From NCBI GenBank assembly GCA_024280375.1, contig JAJRQF010000061.1, positions 1 to 64,000 of the forward strand: a stretch of DNA of 64,000 nt. Reading direction: 5' to 3'. This DNA is from Alphaproteobacteria bacterium. Lineage in GTDB: Bacteria; Pseudomonadota; Alphaproteobacteria; Rhizobiales; Rhizobiaceae. A program made the position numbers and the translations under genes. The notes under the pieces are model-generated. The model searched no databases. It worked only from the letters and a program-made list of their open reading frames with translations, and was not told the DNA's origin. How positions within the stretch are numbered: the first letter of the stretch is position 1; each line of letters starts with the position of its first letter. Below are positions 1 through 9,556 of this stretch, in pieces.

Positions 1-872
1 GGCGCGACAACCTTGAGGCCCGGAATATGCCCATACCAGGCGGCATAACACTGCGAATGCTGCGCACCAACCCGGCTTGCGGCACCGTTCGGCCCACGAA
101 ATACAATCGGCGCGCCCATTTGCCCGCCAGACATATATAACGTTTTTGCCGCTGAATTGACGATATGGTCCATCGCCTGCATGGCAAAATTGAAGGTCAT
201 AAATTCTATGATGGGTACAAGTCCGGCCATCGCAGCACCTACGCCAAGACCGGCAAATCCATGTTCGGTAATCGGCGTATCAACCACCCGCCTGGCGCCA
301 AATTCTTCCAACAACCCCTGGGTAATTTTATAGGCACCCTGATATTCAGCCACTTCTTCGCCCATGACGAATACGTTTTCATTGGCGCGCATTTCTTCCG
401 CCATTGCATCACGCAAAGCCTGGCGCACAGTGGTCGGCACCATTGAAGTGCCCGCAGGGATATCCGGATCTGATACTTCGGATTTTGGTATTGCTGGAAT
501 TATCACCTGAACATTGCTGGCGACCTCATTGCTAACTTCGCTCGCAGCATCTTGTGCCGAAATACTGGATTGAGCCTCAGGCTCTTTAGCAGGTTGTGAA
601 GCCGCCACGTCTATCGCGCTTGCATCTTCGCCCTCAAGCAACAAAACCGCGATTACGGCATTGACCTTAACCCCTTCGCTGCCTTCCGGCACCAGAATTT
701 TACCCAACACGCCATCATCAATGGATTCAACTTCCATGGTCGCCTTGTCGGTCTCAATTTCAGCAATCACATCGCCAGCAGCAACGTTATCGCCTTCTTT
801 CTTCAGCCATTTGGCAAGATTGCCCTCTTCCATGGTCGGCGAGAGCGCAGGCATTGTAATATCAATTGGCAT
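1..872 (-). CDS. pdhB: Pyruvate dehydrogenase E1 beta subunit with N-terminal lipoyl domain (partial)
   Basis: This is the beta subunit of the thiamine-dependent E1 component of pyruvate dehydrogenase, which decarboxylates pyruvate to feed acetyl-CoA into the TCA cycle. The 3' end is cut by the left edge, leaving about 290 codons. The first 80 residues are a biotinyl/lipoyl domain ([10 protein letters not shown] near the start, lipoyl-lysine motif ETDKATME), then an Ala/Glu/Ser-rich linker of about 60 residues, then the transketolase-like beta domain ([21 protein letters not shown]). A lipoyl domain fused to E1 beta is characteristic of alphaproteobacteria. The ATG at 872 is preceded by AAGGAG and lies 11 bases after the pdhA stop, so the two are co-transcribed; E2 and E3 genes are expected beyond the window. 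Confidence 0.95.
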   Translation of the reverse strand, partial: MPIDITMPALSPTMEEGNLAKWLKKEGDNVAAGDVIAEIETDKATMEVESIDDGVLGKILVPEGSEGVKVNAVIAVLLLEGEDASAIDVAASQPAKEPEAQSSISAQDAASEVSNEVASNVQVIIPAIPKSEVSDPDIPAGTSMVPTTVRQALRDAMAEEMRANENVFVMGEEVAEYQGAYKITQGLLEEFGARRVVDTPITEHGFAGLGVGAAMAGLVPIIEFMTFNFAMQAMDHIVNSAAKTLYMSGGQMGAPIVFRGPNGAASRVGAQHSQCYAAWYGHIPGLKVVA

Positions 873-883
873 CGTCGCGCTCC

Positions 884-1948
884 TTATAAATAAACATCGG
901 TGTAAAGTTCAGATGCATCCGGTTCCGGGGCTTTTTGGGCAAAGTCTGCCGCCTCACCCACCACGGCTCTGATCCCCTTGTCGATGGCTTTTAAATCAGC
1001 ATCATCGGCCCATTTTTTGGCAATTAAACGCTGGCGAACCTGTTCAACCGGATCACTTTCTGCGCGCATTTTCTGCACCTCATCCTTGGAACGGTATTTC
1101 GCCGGATCAGACATGGAATGCCCACGATAGCGATAGGTCTGCATTTCCAGAATAATCGGCCCCTTGCCACTTCGGCACCATTCAACAGCAAGCTCGCCAG
1201 CAGATTTAACCGCCCGCACATCCATGCCATCGACTTCGATACCCGGAATATTAAAGGACGAACCACGCTTGGAAAATTCAGTCAACGCAGACGAGCGCAC
1301 AACCGATGTTCCCATCGCATAACGATTGTTCTCAATCACATAAATACAAGGCAGTTTCCACAGCTCCGCCATGTTGAAACTCTCATAGACCTGGCCCTGA
1401 TTGGAAGCGCCATCGCCAAAATAGGTAAGGCAAACCTTATCATTGTCACGGTAATGATTGGCAAATGCCAAACCAGTACCCAACGATACCTGGCCACCAA
1501 CAATACCGTGGCCACCATAGAAATTCTTTTCCTTGGAAAACATGTGCATGGAACCACCTTTGCCATGCGAATAGCCGCTTTTTCGACCCGTAAGCTCAGC
1601 CATAACGCCCTTCGGGTCCATTCCGCAGGCCAACATATGCCCATGATCGCGATAGCTGGTGATCACCTGATCACCTTCGCTAATTGCCGCTTGCATGCCG
1701 GTAACAACCGCTTCCTGCCCAATATATAGATGGCAAAACCCACCAATATAGCCCATGCCATAAAGCTGACCTGCCTTTTCTTCAAAGCGACGGATCATCA
1801 GCATATTGCGATATGCCTCAATCTCCTGTTCTTTGGTAAAATCAGCCGGTTCCGGTGTTTTTGGAGCAGCGGCAGCCCGCGCTTTCAACTTGCCGGATGA
1901 TGATTTGCTTTTTGCAGAATTTGGCGATGATTTGGGTTTTCGAGCCAT
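884..1948 (-). CDS. pdhA: Pyruvate dehydrogenase E1 alpha subunit
   Basis: Alpha subunit of pyruvate dehydrogenase E1; it binds thiamine diphosphate and works as an alpha2beta2 tetramer with PdhB. The ThDP-Mg motif is clear: GDG at residues 178-180 and the paired asparagines of VIENNRY at 207-208. The phosphorylation-loop-like segment [14 protein letters not shown] of the E1 alpha family is also present. The first 35 residues are a Lys/Ala/Ser-rich extension common in rhizobial PdhA. I chose the ATG at 1948 (354 aa) because TAGGAGG lies about 5 bases upstream; a TTG one codon earlier is too close to that site. The leader holds two perfect palindromes, listed separately, that may control the operon. 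Confidence 0.96.
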   Translation of the reverse strand: MARKPKSSPNSAKSKSSSGKLKARAAAAPKTPEPADFTKEQEIEAYRNMLMIRRFEEKAGQLYGMGYIGGFCHLYIGQEAVVTGMQAAISEGDQVITSYRDHGHMLACGMDPKGVMAELTGRKSGYSHGKGGSMHMFSKEKNFYGGHGIVGGQVSLGTGLAFANHYRDNDKVCLTYFGDGASNQGQVYESFNMAELWKLPCIYVIENNRYAMGTSVVRSSALTEFSKRGSSFNIPGIEVDGMDVRAVKSAGELAVEWCRSGKGPIILEMQTYRYRGHSMSDPAKYRSKDEVQKMRAESDPVEQVRQRLIAKKWADDADLKAIDKGIRAVVGEAADFAQKAPEPDASELYTDVYL

Positions 1949-1965
1949 CAATTCCTCCTAATGGC

Positions 1966-1985
1966 GCCAATATTATAATATTGGC
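1966..1985. promoter_or_regulatory. 20 bp perfect palindrome just before the pdhA ribosome-binding site
   Basis: GCCAATATTATAATATTGGC is its own exact reverse complement. It ends 5 bases from the TAGGAGG of pdhA and 17 bases before the ATG. It could be the operator of a dimeric regulator or, as RNA, a hairpin near the ribosome-binding site. The AT core resembles Lrp/AsnC- or GntR-type sites in general style only; I cannot name a regulator. Confidence 0.5.
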
Positions 1986-2073
1986 AATTGAAAACCATTT
2001 CGCACTATTTAACAACAGGAAAATTGCACGGCAGCCATGCGCTAACATATTAAAATATTTGAATAATTTACAT

Positions 2074-2092
2074 TTAACTGAATTTCAGTTAA
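2074..2092. promoter_or_regulatory. 19 bp perfect inverted repeat in the pdhA upstream region
   Basis: TTAACTGAA-T-TTCAGTTAA has 9-base arms with a single central base. It lies in an AT-rich stretch between the ftsB stop and pdhA, 82 bases upstream of the other palindrome, where a pdhA promoter would be expected. A transcription-factor operator is the simplest reading. A terminator for ftsB is less likely because no T-run follows on the minus strand. Confidence 0.42.
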
Positions 2093-2152
2093 TTTATAAA
2101 TTCAGCAATTTTGGAACCAGCACAGTTCAAGAAACTAGAATCATGAATCAAT

Positions 2153-2461
2153 TCAACGCAGTAAAACCACGTCATCTTCATTGACCAATCCAAGGTTCCG
2201 CCTCACTTGCTCATCGAGCATATCTTTTTCAATAGAACCATTGCTAAGCAGGGCCACTCTTTTCTCGAGATTTTCGCGTTTTCGGGTGATTAAATCCAAC
2301 TGGACCTGCAGTTCCAGTGCCTGCTTTCTAAGCCGGGCATCGGATAAAATTCCGTAATTCCCCTTATAGGCCTGGGTTCCGAAATATCCGAACACCAAAA
2401 GGGCCATTACCGGCGCAATCAAACGCCCACGATTATTTCGCTTTTTTTGTTTTGTTATCAT
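2153..2461 (-). CDS. ftsB: FtsB/DivIC-like septum formation initiator
   Basis: Small bitopic cell-division protein (102 aa) of the septum formation initiator family, which links FtsL and FtsQ in the divisome. After a basic N-terminus (MITKQKKRNNRGR) there is one membrane helix at about residues 14-31, then a periplasmic coiled-coil segment (roughly 45-80). Start: ATG at 2461; an in-frame TTG 33 bases upstream would add an implausible Cys/Ala-rich leader. The position between eno and pdhA is a conserved alphaproteobacterial arrangement and supports the call. Family members are short and divergent, so FtsB versus a generic DivIC-like protein rests partly on synteny. Confidence 0.85.
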   Translation of the reverse strand: MITKQKKRNNRGRLIAPVMALLVFGYFGTQAYKGNYGILSDARLRKQALELQVQLDLITRKRENLEKRVALLSNGSIEKDMLDEQVRRNLGLVNEDDVVLLR

Positions 2462-2597
2462 ATACAAACCGGCAATACACGCCGCACGCTGCAATACTGT
2501 TACTCTTTACGAGCCAGCAATTTGGCAGGACAGCGTTAACGACCGGTTTAAATTTGAATAAAAGTTAGACGTATTTGAATAAAACCGCCGCCAGTTG

Positions 2598-3911
<1,314 letters not shown>

Positions 3912-4084
3912 CTAGCGCAGTGAAAATTTAGTGCAAGCCAGGTTGCCAATTTTGTTGAACCCTACTCTAAATTCGCAAGGTAACACGATGAAACCATTCG
4001 TCACGATATTTTACTTGATCCGTCTCCGGATGGTCCAAATTGCCGTTCATCATGAATTTGGCTGGGAACCAAAGGACGTTGAAC

Positions 4085-4207
4085 ATGAAGTTATTCTTTA
4101 TCATTTCATTGCTGGTTTTATCGGTATTTGCCGTATTGACCGCCTGTGAAAATGAAGGCAATGCAGCAAATGACGCTGATCCCAACGATCCGAATAAACT
4201 AATTTAG
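4085..4207 (+). CDS. Small lipoprotein, 40 aa, function unknown
   Basis: A short gene. It encodes a basic start (MK), a hydrophobic stretch LFFIISLLVLSVFAV and then a lipobox L-T-A-C with Cys21, followed by a 20-residue acidic/Asn-rich tail (CENEGNAANDADPND). That is the layout of a prolipoprotein processed by signal peptidase II, similar in size and style to entericidin-like or other orphan small lipoproteins. AAAGGA lies about 9 bases before the ATG. It stands alone on the plus strand between the convergent side of eno and kdsA. The lipobox plus ribosome site make it a real gene more likely than not; no function can be given. Confidence 0.6.
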   Translation: MKLFFIISLLVLSVFAVLTACENEGNAANDADPNDPNKLI

Positions 4208-4238
4208 CCCTGCAGTAGGACCCATTAAATTCATACGT

Positions 4239-4266
4239 TGCGCAAACTTGAAAAAACAAGTGCGCA
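4239..4266. repeat. Inverted repeat downstream of kdsA and the small lipoprotein gene
   Basis: TGCGC-AA-ACTTG, then AAAAAA, then CAAGT-GCGCA: a 10 bp stem with a two-base bulge. It lies between two convergent stops (4207 and 4275), where a terminator is expected, but neither strand has a proper T-run after the stem, so I list it only as an inverted repeat. Confidence 0.35.
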
Positions 4267-4274
4267 CTATGACC

Positions 4275-5108
4275 CTAGCTCTTAATGACAGAATCAATTG
4301 CCAATAATTGCTCCAAAAATGCAGGCATATCTTTCAAAAACATCATATTTGGCCCGTCACAGGGTGCGTTATCCGGGTCCTGATGGGTCTCGATAAACAG
4401 GCCTGCAACACCAACAGCAATTGCTGCACGAGAAAGAACCGGCACAAATTCCCGTTGCCCACCGGTTGAAGCTCCTTGCCCGCCGGGTTGTTGAACAGAA
4501 TGCGTACCATCAAAAATAATTGGCGCTCCCATTTGAGCCATAGTTGGCAGGCTGCGCATATCAGACACAAGCGTATTATAGCCGAAACTTGCACCGCGCT
4601 CGGTGAGCATCACGTTGGAGTTTCCACCTTCGACCAGCTTGTTCAAAACATTTTGCATATCCCATGGGGCAAGAAACTGACCTTTTTTAACATTGATAAC
4701 CTTGCCGGTTTTTGCAGCCGCCAACAATAAATCGGTCTGCCGGCACAGGAAAGCCGGTATCTGCAAAACATCCACATGTGGCGCAACTTCGCGGCAATGA
4801 TCTTCGGTGTGAACATCTGTAAGCACTGGCAAATCGAACTCTTTTCGAAGGTCCGAAAATATCGCCATGGATTTTTCAAGCCCAAGGCCTCGTTTAGCTG
4901 AAAGGCTGGTACGGTTGGCCTTGTCGAACGAGGTTTTATACACCAGACCAATGCCAAGCTTGCCGCATATCTCGCTAAGTTGCCCTGCCATATCAAATGC
5001 ATGATCGCGGCTTTCAAGCTGGCACGGACCAGCAATCAAAGAAAATGGCGCATCATTGGCAAACGAAACATTGCCAACCTTGACGGTTGAGTTGGGCATT
5101 GCGGTCAT
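4275..5108 (-). CDS. kdsA: 3-deoxy-D-manno-octulosonate 8-phosphate synthase
   Basis: Condenses phosphoenolpyruvate with arabinose 5-phosphate to Kdo-8-phosphate for lipopolysaccharide inner core. The 277-residue chain shows SLIAGPCQLESRDHA (residues 23-37), YKTSFDKANRTS and TDVHTEDHC. Cys29 in GPC stands where the metal-independent E. coli enzyme has Asn (GMNVLES), so this should be a metal-dependent class enzyme. The ATG at 5108 was chosen because the frame upstream overlaps the VOC gene; it starts 7 bases after that gene's stop, suggesting one transcript. kdsA directly before eno is common in alphaproteobacteria. Confidence 0.95.
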   Translation of the reverse strand: MTAMPNSTVKVGNVSFANDAPFSLIAGPCQLESRDHAFDMAGQLSEICGKLGIGLVYKTSFDKANRTSLSAKRGLGLEKSMAIFSDLRKEFDLPVLTDVHTEDHCREVAPHVDVLQIPAFLCRQTDLLLAAAKTGKVINVKKGQFLAPWDMQNVLNKLVEGGNSNVMLTERGASFGYNTLVSDMRSLPTMAQMGAPIIFDGTHSVQQPGGQGASTGGQREFVPVLSRAAIAVGVAGLFIETHQDPDNAPCDGPNMMFLKDMPAFLEQLLAIDSVIKS

Positions 5109-5115
5109 AATTAAA

Positions 5116-5970
5116 TTATTCCTGTTCGATAAATGCGATTGTGTAACCTTGGCCATCGGCAGGCGCAACCACCAGCCGTTTACCAACCTGCTGCGAATCT
5201 ATTCCGCTAATGCGTAATACCACCGCCGTATAAAAAATATCAGTCACGATTAGGTCCACACACACAGCGCCTGGCCCTGATCGCTCATCTAAACTTTCAA
5301 TACCATAGGCCTGCTTGAGTTGGTCATCCGGCATAAGCCGTAATCGAGCATTATCCAATGCGATTTCACCATTGTCGGTGATGCCTGCAATGCTTTCCAG
5401 ATAGACCAGCGCCTCGCCACTTTCACTATTGGCGATGGCAATTGATGAAATACCCACAGCGCCATTTGCATGTACCTTGTGGGCATCGTCAAAAACCTTT
5501 TCGCTCAACCATTGGCAGGAGAACAGCGCCAAATCGGGTGAGGATTTAGAAGAGGTTATAAACAGATTTATTGCAATTTGCCGATTACTTCCATCCGGCT
5601 GCGCCACATCGCGGCGAAAAGAAACGATTGGCCCGCAATCATAGCCACGTGCCAAATAATCCTTCCGCTCACTTTCCGCATCACTGGAAGTGAGCGCAAT
5701 CATCGAAAAACCATTTTCGCCAATATTGCGGCGGTAAAGCCGATCGCGCCTCAAAAAACCATTGCCGCGCTCCGCCTCCTTTTGATAAATATCCATGTCC
5801 CGGATGGCGAGCGGCTCAAAATAGCTGCCATTTTGAAAAAACACGCAGGAATTTGATGTGCCAAATGGATGATGCCCATCGGGCGCGACGGTAAATCCAA
5901 GCGCAGAAAGTCGGGTTCTGGCAGCCAAAAGGTTAGCAACCGGCAATACAATATGATCAAGAGATTTCAT
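5116..5970 (-). CDS. VOC-superfamily (glyoxalase-like) protein
   Basis: A 284-residue protein opening with MKSLDHIVLPVANLLAARTRLSALGFTV, the usual first beta-alpha module of the vicinal oxygen chelate fold. The His in LDHIVLPV is a typical metal-ligand position, and FGTSNSCVFFQNGSYFEPL continues the fold. Length and internal repetition (a second module near 150-284, with SISSIAIANS and YLESIAGI) suggest two VOC modules, like the Glyoxalase_3 group. The substrate cannot be told; annotated relatives range from lyases to dioxygenases. It is the first gene of a run with kdsA and eno. Confidence 0.75.
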   Translation of the reverse strand: MKSLDHIVLPVANLLAARTRLSALGFTVAPDGHHPFGTSNSCVFFQNGSYFEPLAIRDMDIYQKEAERGNGFLRRDRLYRRNIGENGFSMIALTSSDAESERKDYLARGYDCGPIVSFRRDVAQPDGSNRQIAINLFITSSKSSPDLALFSCQWLSEKVFDDAHKVHANGAVGISSIAIANSESGEALVYLESIAGITDNGEIALDNARLRLMPDDQLKQAYGIESLDERSGPGAVCVDLIVTDIFYTAVVLRISGIDSQQVGKRLVVAPADGQGYTIAFIEQE

Positions 5971-6210
5971 ATCTGGTATGTGCCTTAATTACCCCAGCCA
6001 ATCAAGACGACATCCTGTCTCGTTTTCAACATTTGAAATTTCGTAAAAAACATTGGGGCTTGCGCTACGAGCAATTGAGCATAAACTAATGAAATTACTC
6101 CCACTTTGTTTATTGATCGAAATCCTCGATTAATTCACCACTTACTTACAATACCGCAGCCTTGGCAGCCCGATATACTGGCTCTCAGAATTCACTGCGG
6201 CTGGATAAAT

Positions 6211-7422
6211 ATGCTAAACCTGTTCATCAAAGGCCCAAAATCGGGCCCGCCACATTTTTTGACAATCGTTCTTATGGCCGCAACCGCCGCCATGACAATG
6301 AATATATTCCTACCATCTCTCACGGCGATTTCCGAAGAATTCGACATATCCTATTCGCGTGCACAATTGGTATTGTCGGGTTATTTAGGTGTGACGGCAC
6401 TTGTGCAATTGCTGATAGGGCCACTCTCTGATCGTTATGGACGCCGCCCGGTAATTCTCACCTCATATCTGTTTTTTGTAACCGGGTCGGTCGTATGCCT
6501 GATGGCACCAAGTTTTGAATTACTATTGCTGGGCCGATTGATTCAAGCCTCCGCCATCACCTCAATGGCGCTCAGCCGGGCAATTATCCGAGATCTCTAT
6601 TCGCGGTCAAAAGCCGCCAGCATGATCGGTTACGTTACCATGGCGATGGCCATTGGCCCGATGCTTGCGCCCGTATTAGGCGGCCTGTTGCAGGAATATT
6701 ATTCCTGGCGGGCAAGTTTTCTGCTGCTGGCAGTTCTGGCAATCTTCATGGCAATACTTTGCCTAATTGATTTGGGTGAAACCAATAAAAACAAATCAAA
6801 TAGCTTGATAACCCAATTTCGAAACTACAGCCTGTTGATCCGTGAAAAAACTCTTTGGCTCTACATAATTGCGGCGACCTCCAGTGCCGGCGTATTCTTC
6901 TCTTTCATTGGTGGTGCCGACTATGTGGGGCGCAATTTTCTGGGCCTTACCCCAACCCAGATTGGCCTCTATTTCATGTTTGTAAGTTTTGGTTATGTGA
7001 GCGGAAATTTTTTATCCGGGCGCTATGCGGAACGCATCGGATTGGAAAAAATGATGATCACAGGCGCCGCAGTAACAGTGCTCGGTGTATTGGTTTCAAT
7101 TGCCCTGTTTTCATCAGAAATTTATCACCCCATATCTTTATTCGGCCCTATGCTGATCGTCGGCATTGGCAATGGCCTGTCACTACCAAGCGCCAGTGCG
7201 GGTGCTGTGAGTGTTCGTGTTGATCTTGCCGGTTCTGCTGCCGGATTGATGGGATGTTTGCAGGTTGCTGGTGGCGCTACACTTTCATTTTTTGCGGCCT
7301 ATTTTCTGGGTCCAGATACAGGGCCATTTCCAATGCTGGTTATTATGCTCGCTTCCTCCATTACCTGCCTAATTGCCTCAACAATGATCTACCGGGCACC
7401 ACGACCGGTAGAGGTCGATTAA
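6211..7422 (+). CDS. MFS multidrug exporter, Bcr/CflA type
   Basis: A 403-residue inner-membrane protein with about 12 hydrophobic segments. The family loop GPLSDRYGRRPVILTSY (between helices 2 and 3) and the arginine-rich LIQASAITSMALSRAIIRDLY match the Bcr/CflA drug-resistance branch of the major facilitator superfamily, proton-driven exporters of drugs or small metabolites. The ATG at 6211 (MLNLFIKGPKSG) was chosen over an upstream frame start at 6106 because it gives normal family length and removes a non-hydrophobic 35-residue leader. Substrate unknown. It stands alone, on the same strand as the following molybdenum genes but 65 bases before them. Confidence 0.85.
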   Translation: MLNLFIKGPKSGPPHFLTIVLMAATAAMTMNIFLPSLTAISEEFDISYSRAQLVLSGYLGVTALVQLLIGPLSDRYGRRPVILTSYLFFVTGSVVCLMAPSFELLLLGRLIQASAITSMALSRAIIRDLYSRSKAASMIGYVTMAMAIGPMLAPVLGGLLQEYYSWRASFLLLAVLAIFMAILCLIDLGETNKNKSNSLITQFRNYSLLIREKTLWLYIIAATSSAGVFFSFIGGADYVGRNFLGLTPTQIGLYFMFVSFGYVSGNFLSGRYAERIGLEKMMITGAAVTVLGVLVSIALFSSEIYHPISLFGPMLIVGIGNGLSLPSASAGAVSVRVDLAGSAAGLMGCLQVAGGATLSFFAAYFLGPDTGPFPMLVIMLASSITCLIASTMIYRAPRPVEVD

Positions 7423-7487
7423 TCGTCCTTGCGCTAGGATAATTCCCGCGGTACAGCAATTGCATCGTAACGCCGGTAAAGCCCCAA

Positions 7488-9035
7488 ATGAGCAAGATCA
7501 AAACCATATTCCCGGACCCGGAAAATCAGGCCCTGTCTGCACCCGTCAACGGTGTTGACCATACGGGGGCTGCGGTCAATATGCGGGTGGTTACCGAAAA
7601 ACCGCTAACCCTGTTCCTCAATTCGCAAGAAATCGTCACCATCATGACCATTGGTGACTACCCGGAATATCTGGCGGTCGGCTACCTGATTAACCAGAAT
7701 ATGCTGCAAGATGCTTTAGACATCACGTCAATTGACTATGATGATGATTTAGATGTGATCGTTATTCGAACCAAAATTGAAACAAACTTCGAAGAGAAAA
7801 TGAAGAAGAAAGTCCGCACTTCCGGCTGCGCCCAGGGCACGGTCTTTGGTGATGTAATTGATGCTTTCGACGACATTAAACTCAATACCAATGCGACCCT
7901 TTTAACGTCATGGCTTTATACGCTGACCAAAAAAATCAACACAATCCCAAGCCTTTATCTGGGCGTTGGGGCGATACATGGCAGTGTATTGTGCAGCAAA
8001 GATGAGCCACTCGCCTATTTTGAAGATGTTGGCCGCCACAACGCGGTCGATAAAGTCGCCGGGTGGATGGCCATGAACGACATTTCCGCCGACGACAAGA
8101 TATTTTATACAACCGGCCGCCTGACCTCGGAAATGGTTATAAAAACCGTGATGATGGGCATTCCAATCCTGATTTCCCGTTCAGGCTTCACCGCATGGGG
8201 GGTGGAACTTGCGCAAAAGTCGGGCCTCACGTTGATTGGCCGGGCGCGGGGCAAACGCTTCGTGGCACTTTCAGGCATTGACCGCATCACCTTTGATGCG
8301 AACGAAAAGCCCGTTGAACCAAAAAAGAAGCCAACGGCACCCAAAGCCGCGATTGCCGAGCTTGAAGGCAATGATGAGTGGTTTCAAGACCCCGGTCGTT
8401 ACCGGGGAATTGTGCCAGCAATCGTTCTGGCCGGAGGGCTTTCGCGCCGCATGGGTGGTATCGATAAATCCCTGATTGAGCTTGGCAACAAACCAATGAT
8501 CGCCCATGCGGTCACCAGCCTGGAAAAACAGGCCGGACCTTTAATGATCAATGCAAACGGCGATACAGGCCGTTTTGATGCATTGAGCCTTCCGGTTGAG
8601 GAAGATGTAATTTCCGGCCACGCCGGGCCTTTGGCCGGGGTGTTGACGGCCATGCGCTGGGCGCAGAAAAACACTCGCGATGCTAAATGGATCGTCACCA
8701 CTGCTGCCGATACCCCATTTTTGCCCGATGATCTGGTGGTGCGTTTGATGCAGGCCGCAGGCCATAATTTCACAACCATTGCATTGGCCTGTTCGGGTGA
8801 TCGCATACACCCGGTTGTCGGCATGTGGCCAATTGGCATCGCCGATGAGCTTGAAACATGGCTCAACACCGAGGAAAACCGAAAGGTTTTAGCCTTTGTT
8901 GAAAACTACACTTTGGCAAAGGTTCAATTCAGCGGAAAATTTATCGACGACATAGAGATTGATCCGTTCTTTAACGTAAACACCCCGGAAGATCTTGAAG
9001 TTGCCAAGGCGGTTTTAGCGGAGATCGAGAATTGA
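7488..9035 (+). CDS. fdhD-mobA: FdhD-MobA fusion: formate dehydrogenase sulfur carrier fused to molybdopterin guanylyltransferase
   Basis: Residues 1-270 are FdhD, which passes sulfur from a cysteine desulfurase to the molybdenum cofactor of formate dehydrogenase (EDVGRHNAVDKVAG, TTGRLTSEMV). Residues 309-515 are MobA, which joins GMP to molybdopterin (LAGG at 314-317, RMGGIDK at 321-327). A Lys/Pro/Ala linker (271-308) joins them. The region matching the CxxC of E. coli FdhD reads SGCAQG with Cys114, so the second cysteine is glycine. No frameshift joins the halves; the reading frame is continuous. It heads the mobB-moeA run and overlaps mobB by four bases. Fusion should couple MGD synthesis to cofactor sulfuration; this is inference. 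Confidence 0.9.
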   Translation: MSKIKTIFPDPENQALSAPVNGVDHTGAAVNMRVVTEKPLTLFLNSQEIVTIMTIGDYPEYLAVGYLINQNMLQDALDITSIDYDDDLDVIVIRTKIETNFEEKMKKKVRTSGCAQGTVFGDVIDAFDDIKLNTNATLLTSWLYTLTKKINTIPSLYLGVGAIHGSVLCSKDEPLAYFEDVGRHNAVDKVAGWMAMNDISADDKIFYTTGRLTSEMVIKTVMMGIPILISRSGFTAWGVELAQKSGLTLIGRARGKRFVALSGIDRITFDANEKPVEPKKKPTAPKAAIAELEGNDEWFQDPGRYRGIVPAIVLAGGLSRRMGGIDKSLIELGNKPMIAHAVTSLEKQAGPLMINANGDTGRFDALSLPVEEDVISGHAGPLAGVLTAMRWAQKNTRDAKWIVTTAADTPFLPDDLVVRLMQAAGHNFTTIALACSGDRIHPVVGMWPIGIADELETWLNTEENRKVLAFVENYTLAKVQFSGKFIDDIEIDPFFNVNTPEDLEVAKAVLAEIEN

Positions 9036-9556
9036 CCGAGAACAAAAAACCGGCAGTATTTGGGGTAACCGGATGGAAAAACTCCGGCAAAACCCGGTTG
9101 GTCGCCGGCATTGTTCGCGACTTTGGCAATCGCGGTTTCGTTGTCTCAACCGTAAAACATGCTCACCACGGATTTGATGTCGACAAGCCCGGCACAGATT
9201 CGTTCGCCCACAGGGACGCAGGCGCGCAGGAAGTCGCACTCGTATCTGGCAATCGATGGGTATTAATGCACGAAAATCGCGGCTCCGGCGAACCAGAATT
9301 GGACGACATTCTCGCCAAATTGGCCCCATGCGATATCGTCATAATTGAAGGGTTCAAAACCAGCCCATATCCCAAAATTGAAGCGACCAGAAGTGCTACC
9401 AAACGCGATAAACCAATTTGGCCAAACGACCCCAATATTGTGGCCATCGCCTCTGATTATGAAATCGCAGATAGCGGGCGAACAATATTTAGCATCGACA
9501 ACATTCAACCAATTGCGGACTTCATACTGGATTATTTGAAGATTTCAGCCAAATGA
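9032..9556 (+). CDS. mobB: Molybdopterin-guanine dinucleotide biosynthesis adaptor MobB
   Basis: A 174-residue GTP-binding protein that assists MobA in forming the MGD cofactor. The Walker A motif GWKNSGKT is at residues 14-21 and the following STVKHAHHGFDVDKPGTDSF is the MobB signature; IVIIEGFK is the Walker-B-like segment. It starts with TTG at 9032, overlapping the TGA of fdhD-mobA (TTGA), and ends overlapping moeA by four bases (ATGA), so the three genes are translationally coupled. Confidence 0.93.
   Translation: MTENKKPAVFGVTGWKNSGKTRLVAGIVRDFGNRGFVVSTVKHAHHGFDVDKPGTDSFAHRDAGAQEVALVSGNRWVLMHENRGSGEPELDDILAKLAPCDIVIIEGFKTSPYPKIEATRSATKRDKPIWPNDPNIVAIASDYEIADSGRTIFSIDNIQPIADFILDYLKISAK

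Noticed and set aside
1118-1729. 203-codon open frame on the plus strand across pdhA
   Set aside because: It lies wholly antisense to a well-supported pdhA gene and resembles no protein; it is a shadow of codon bias.
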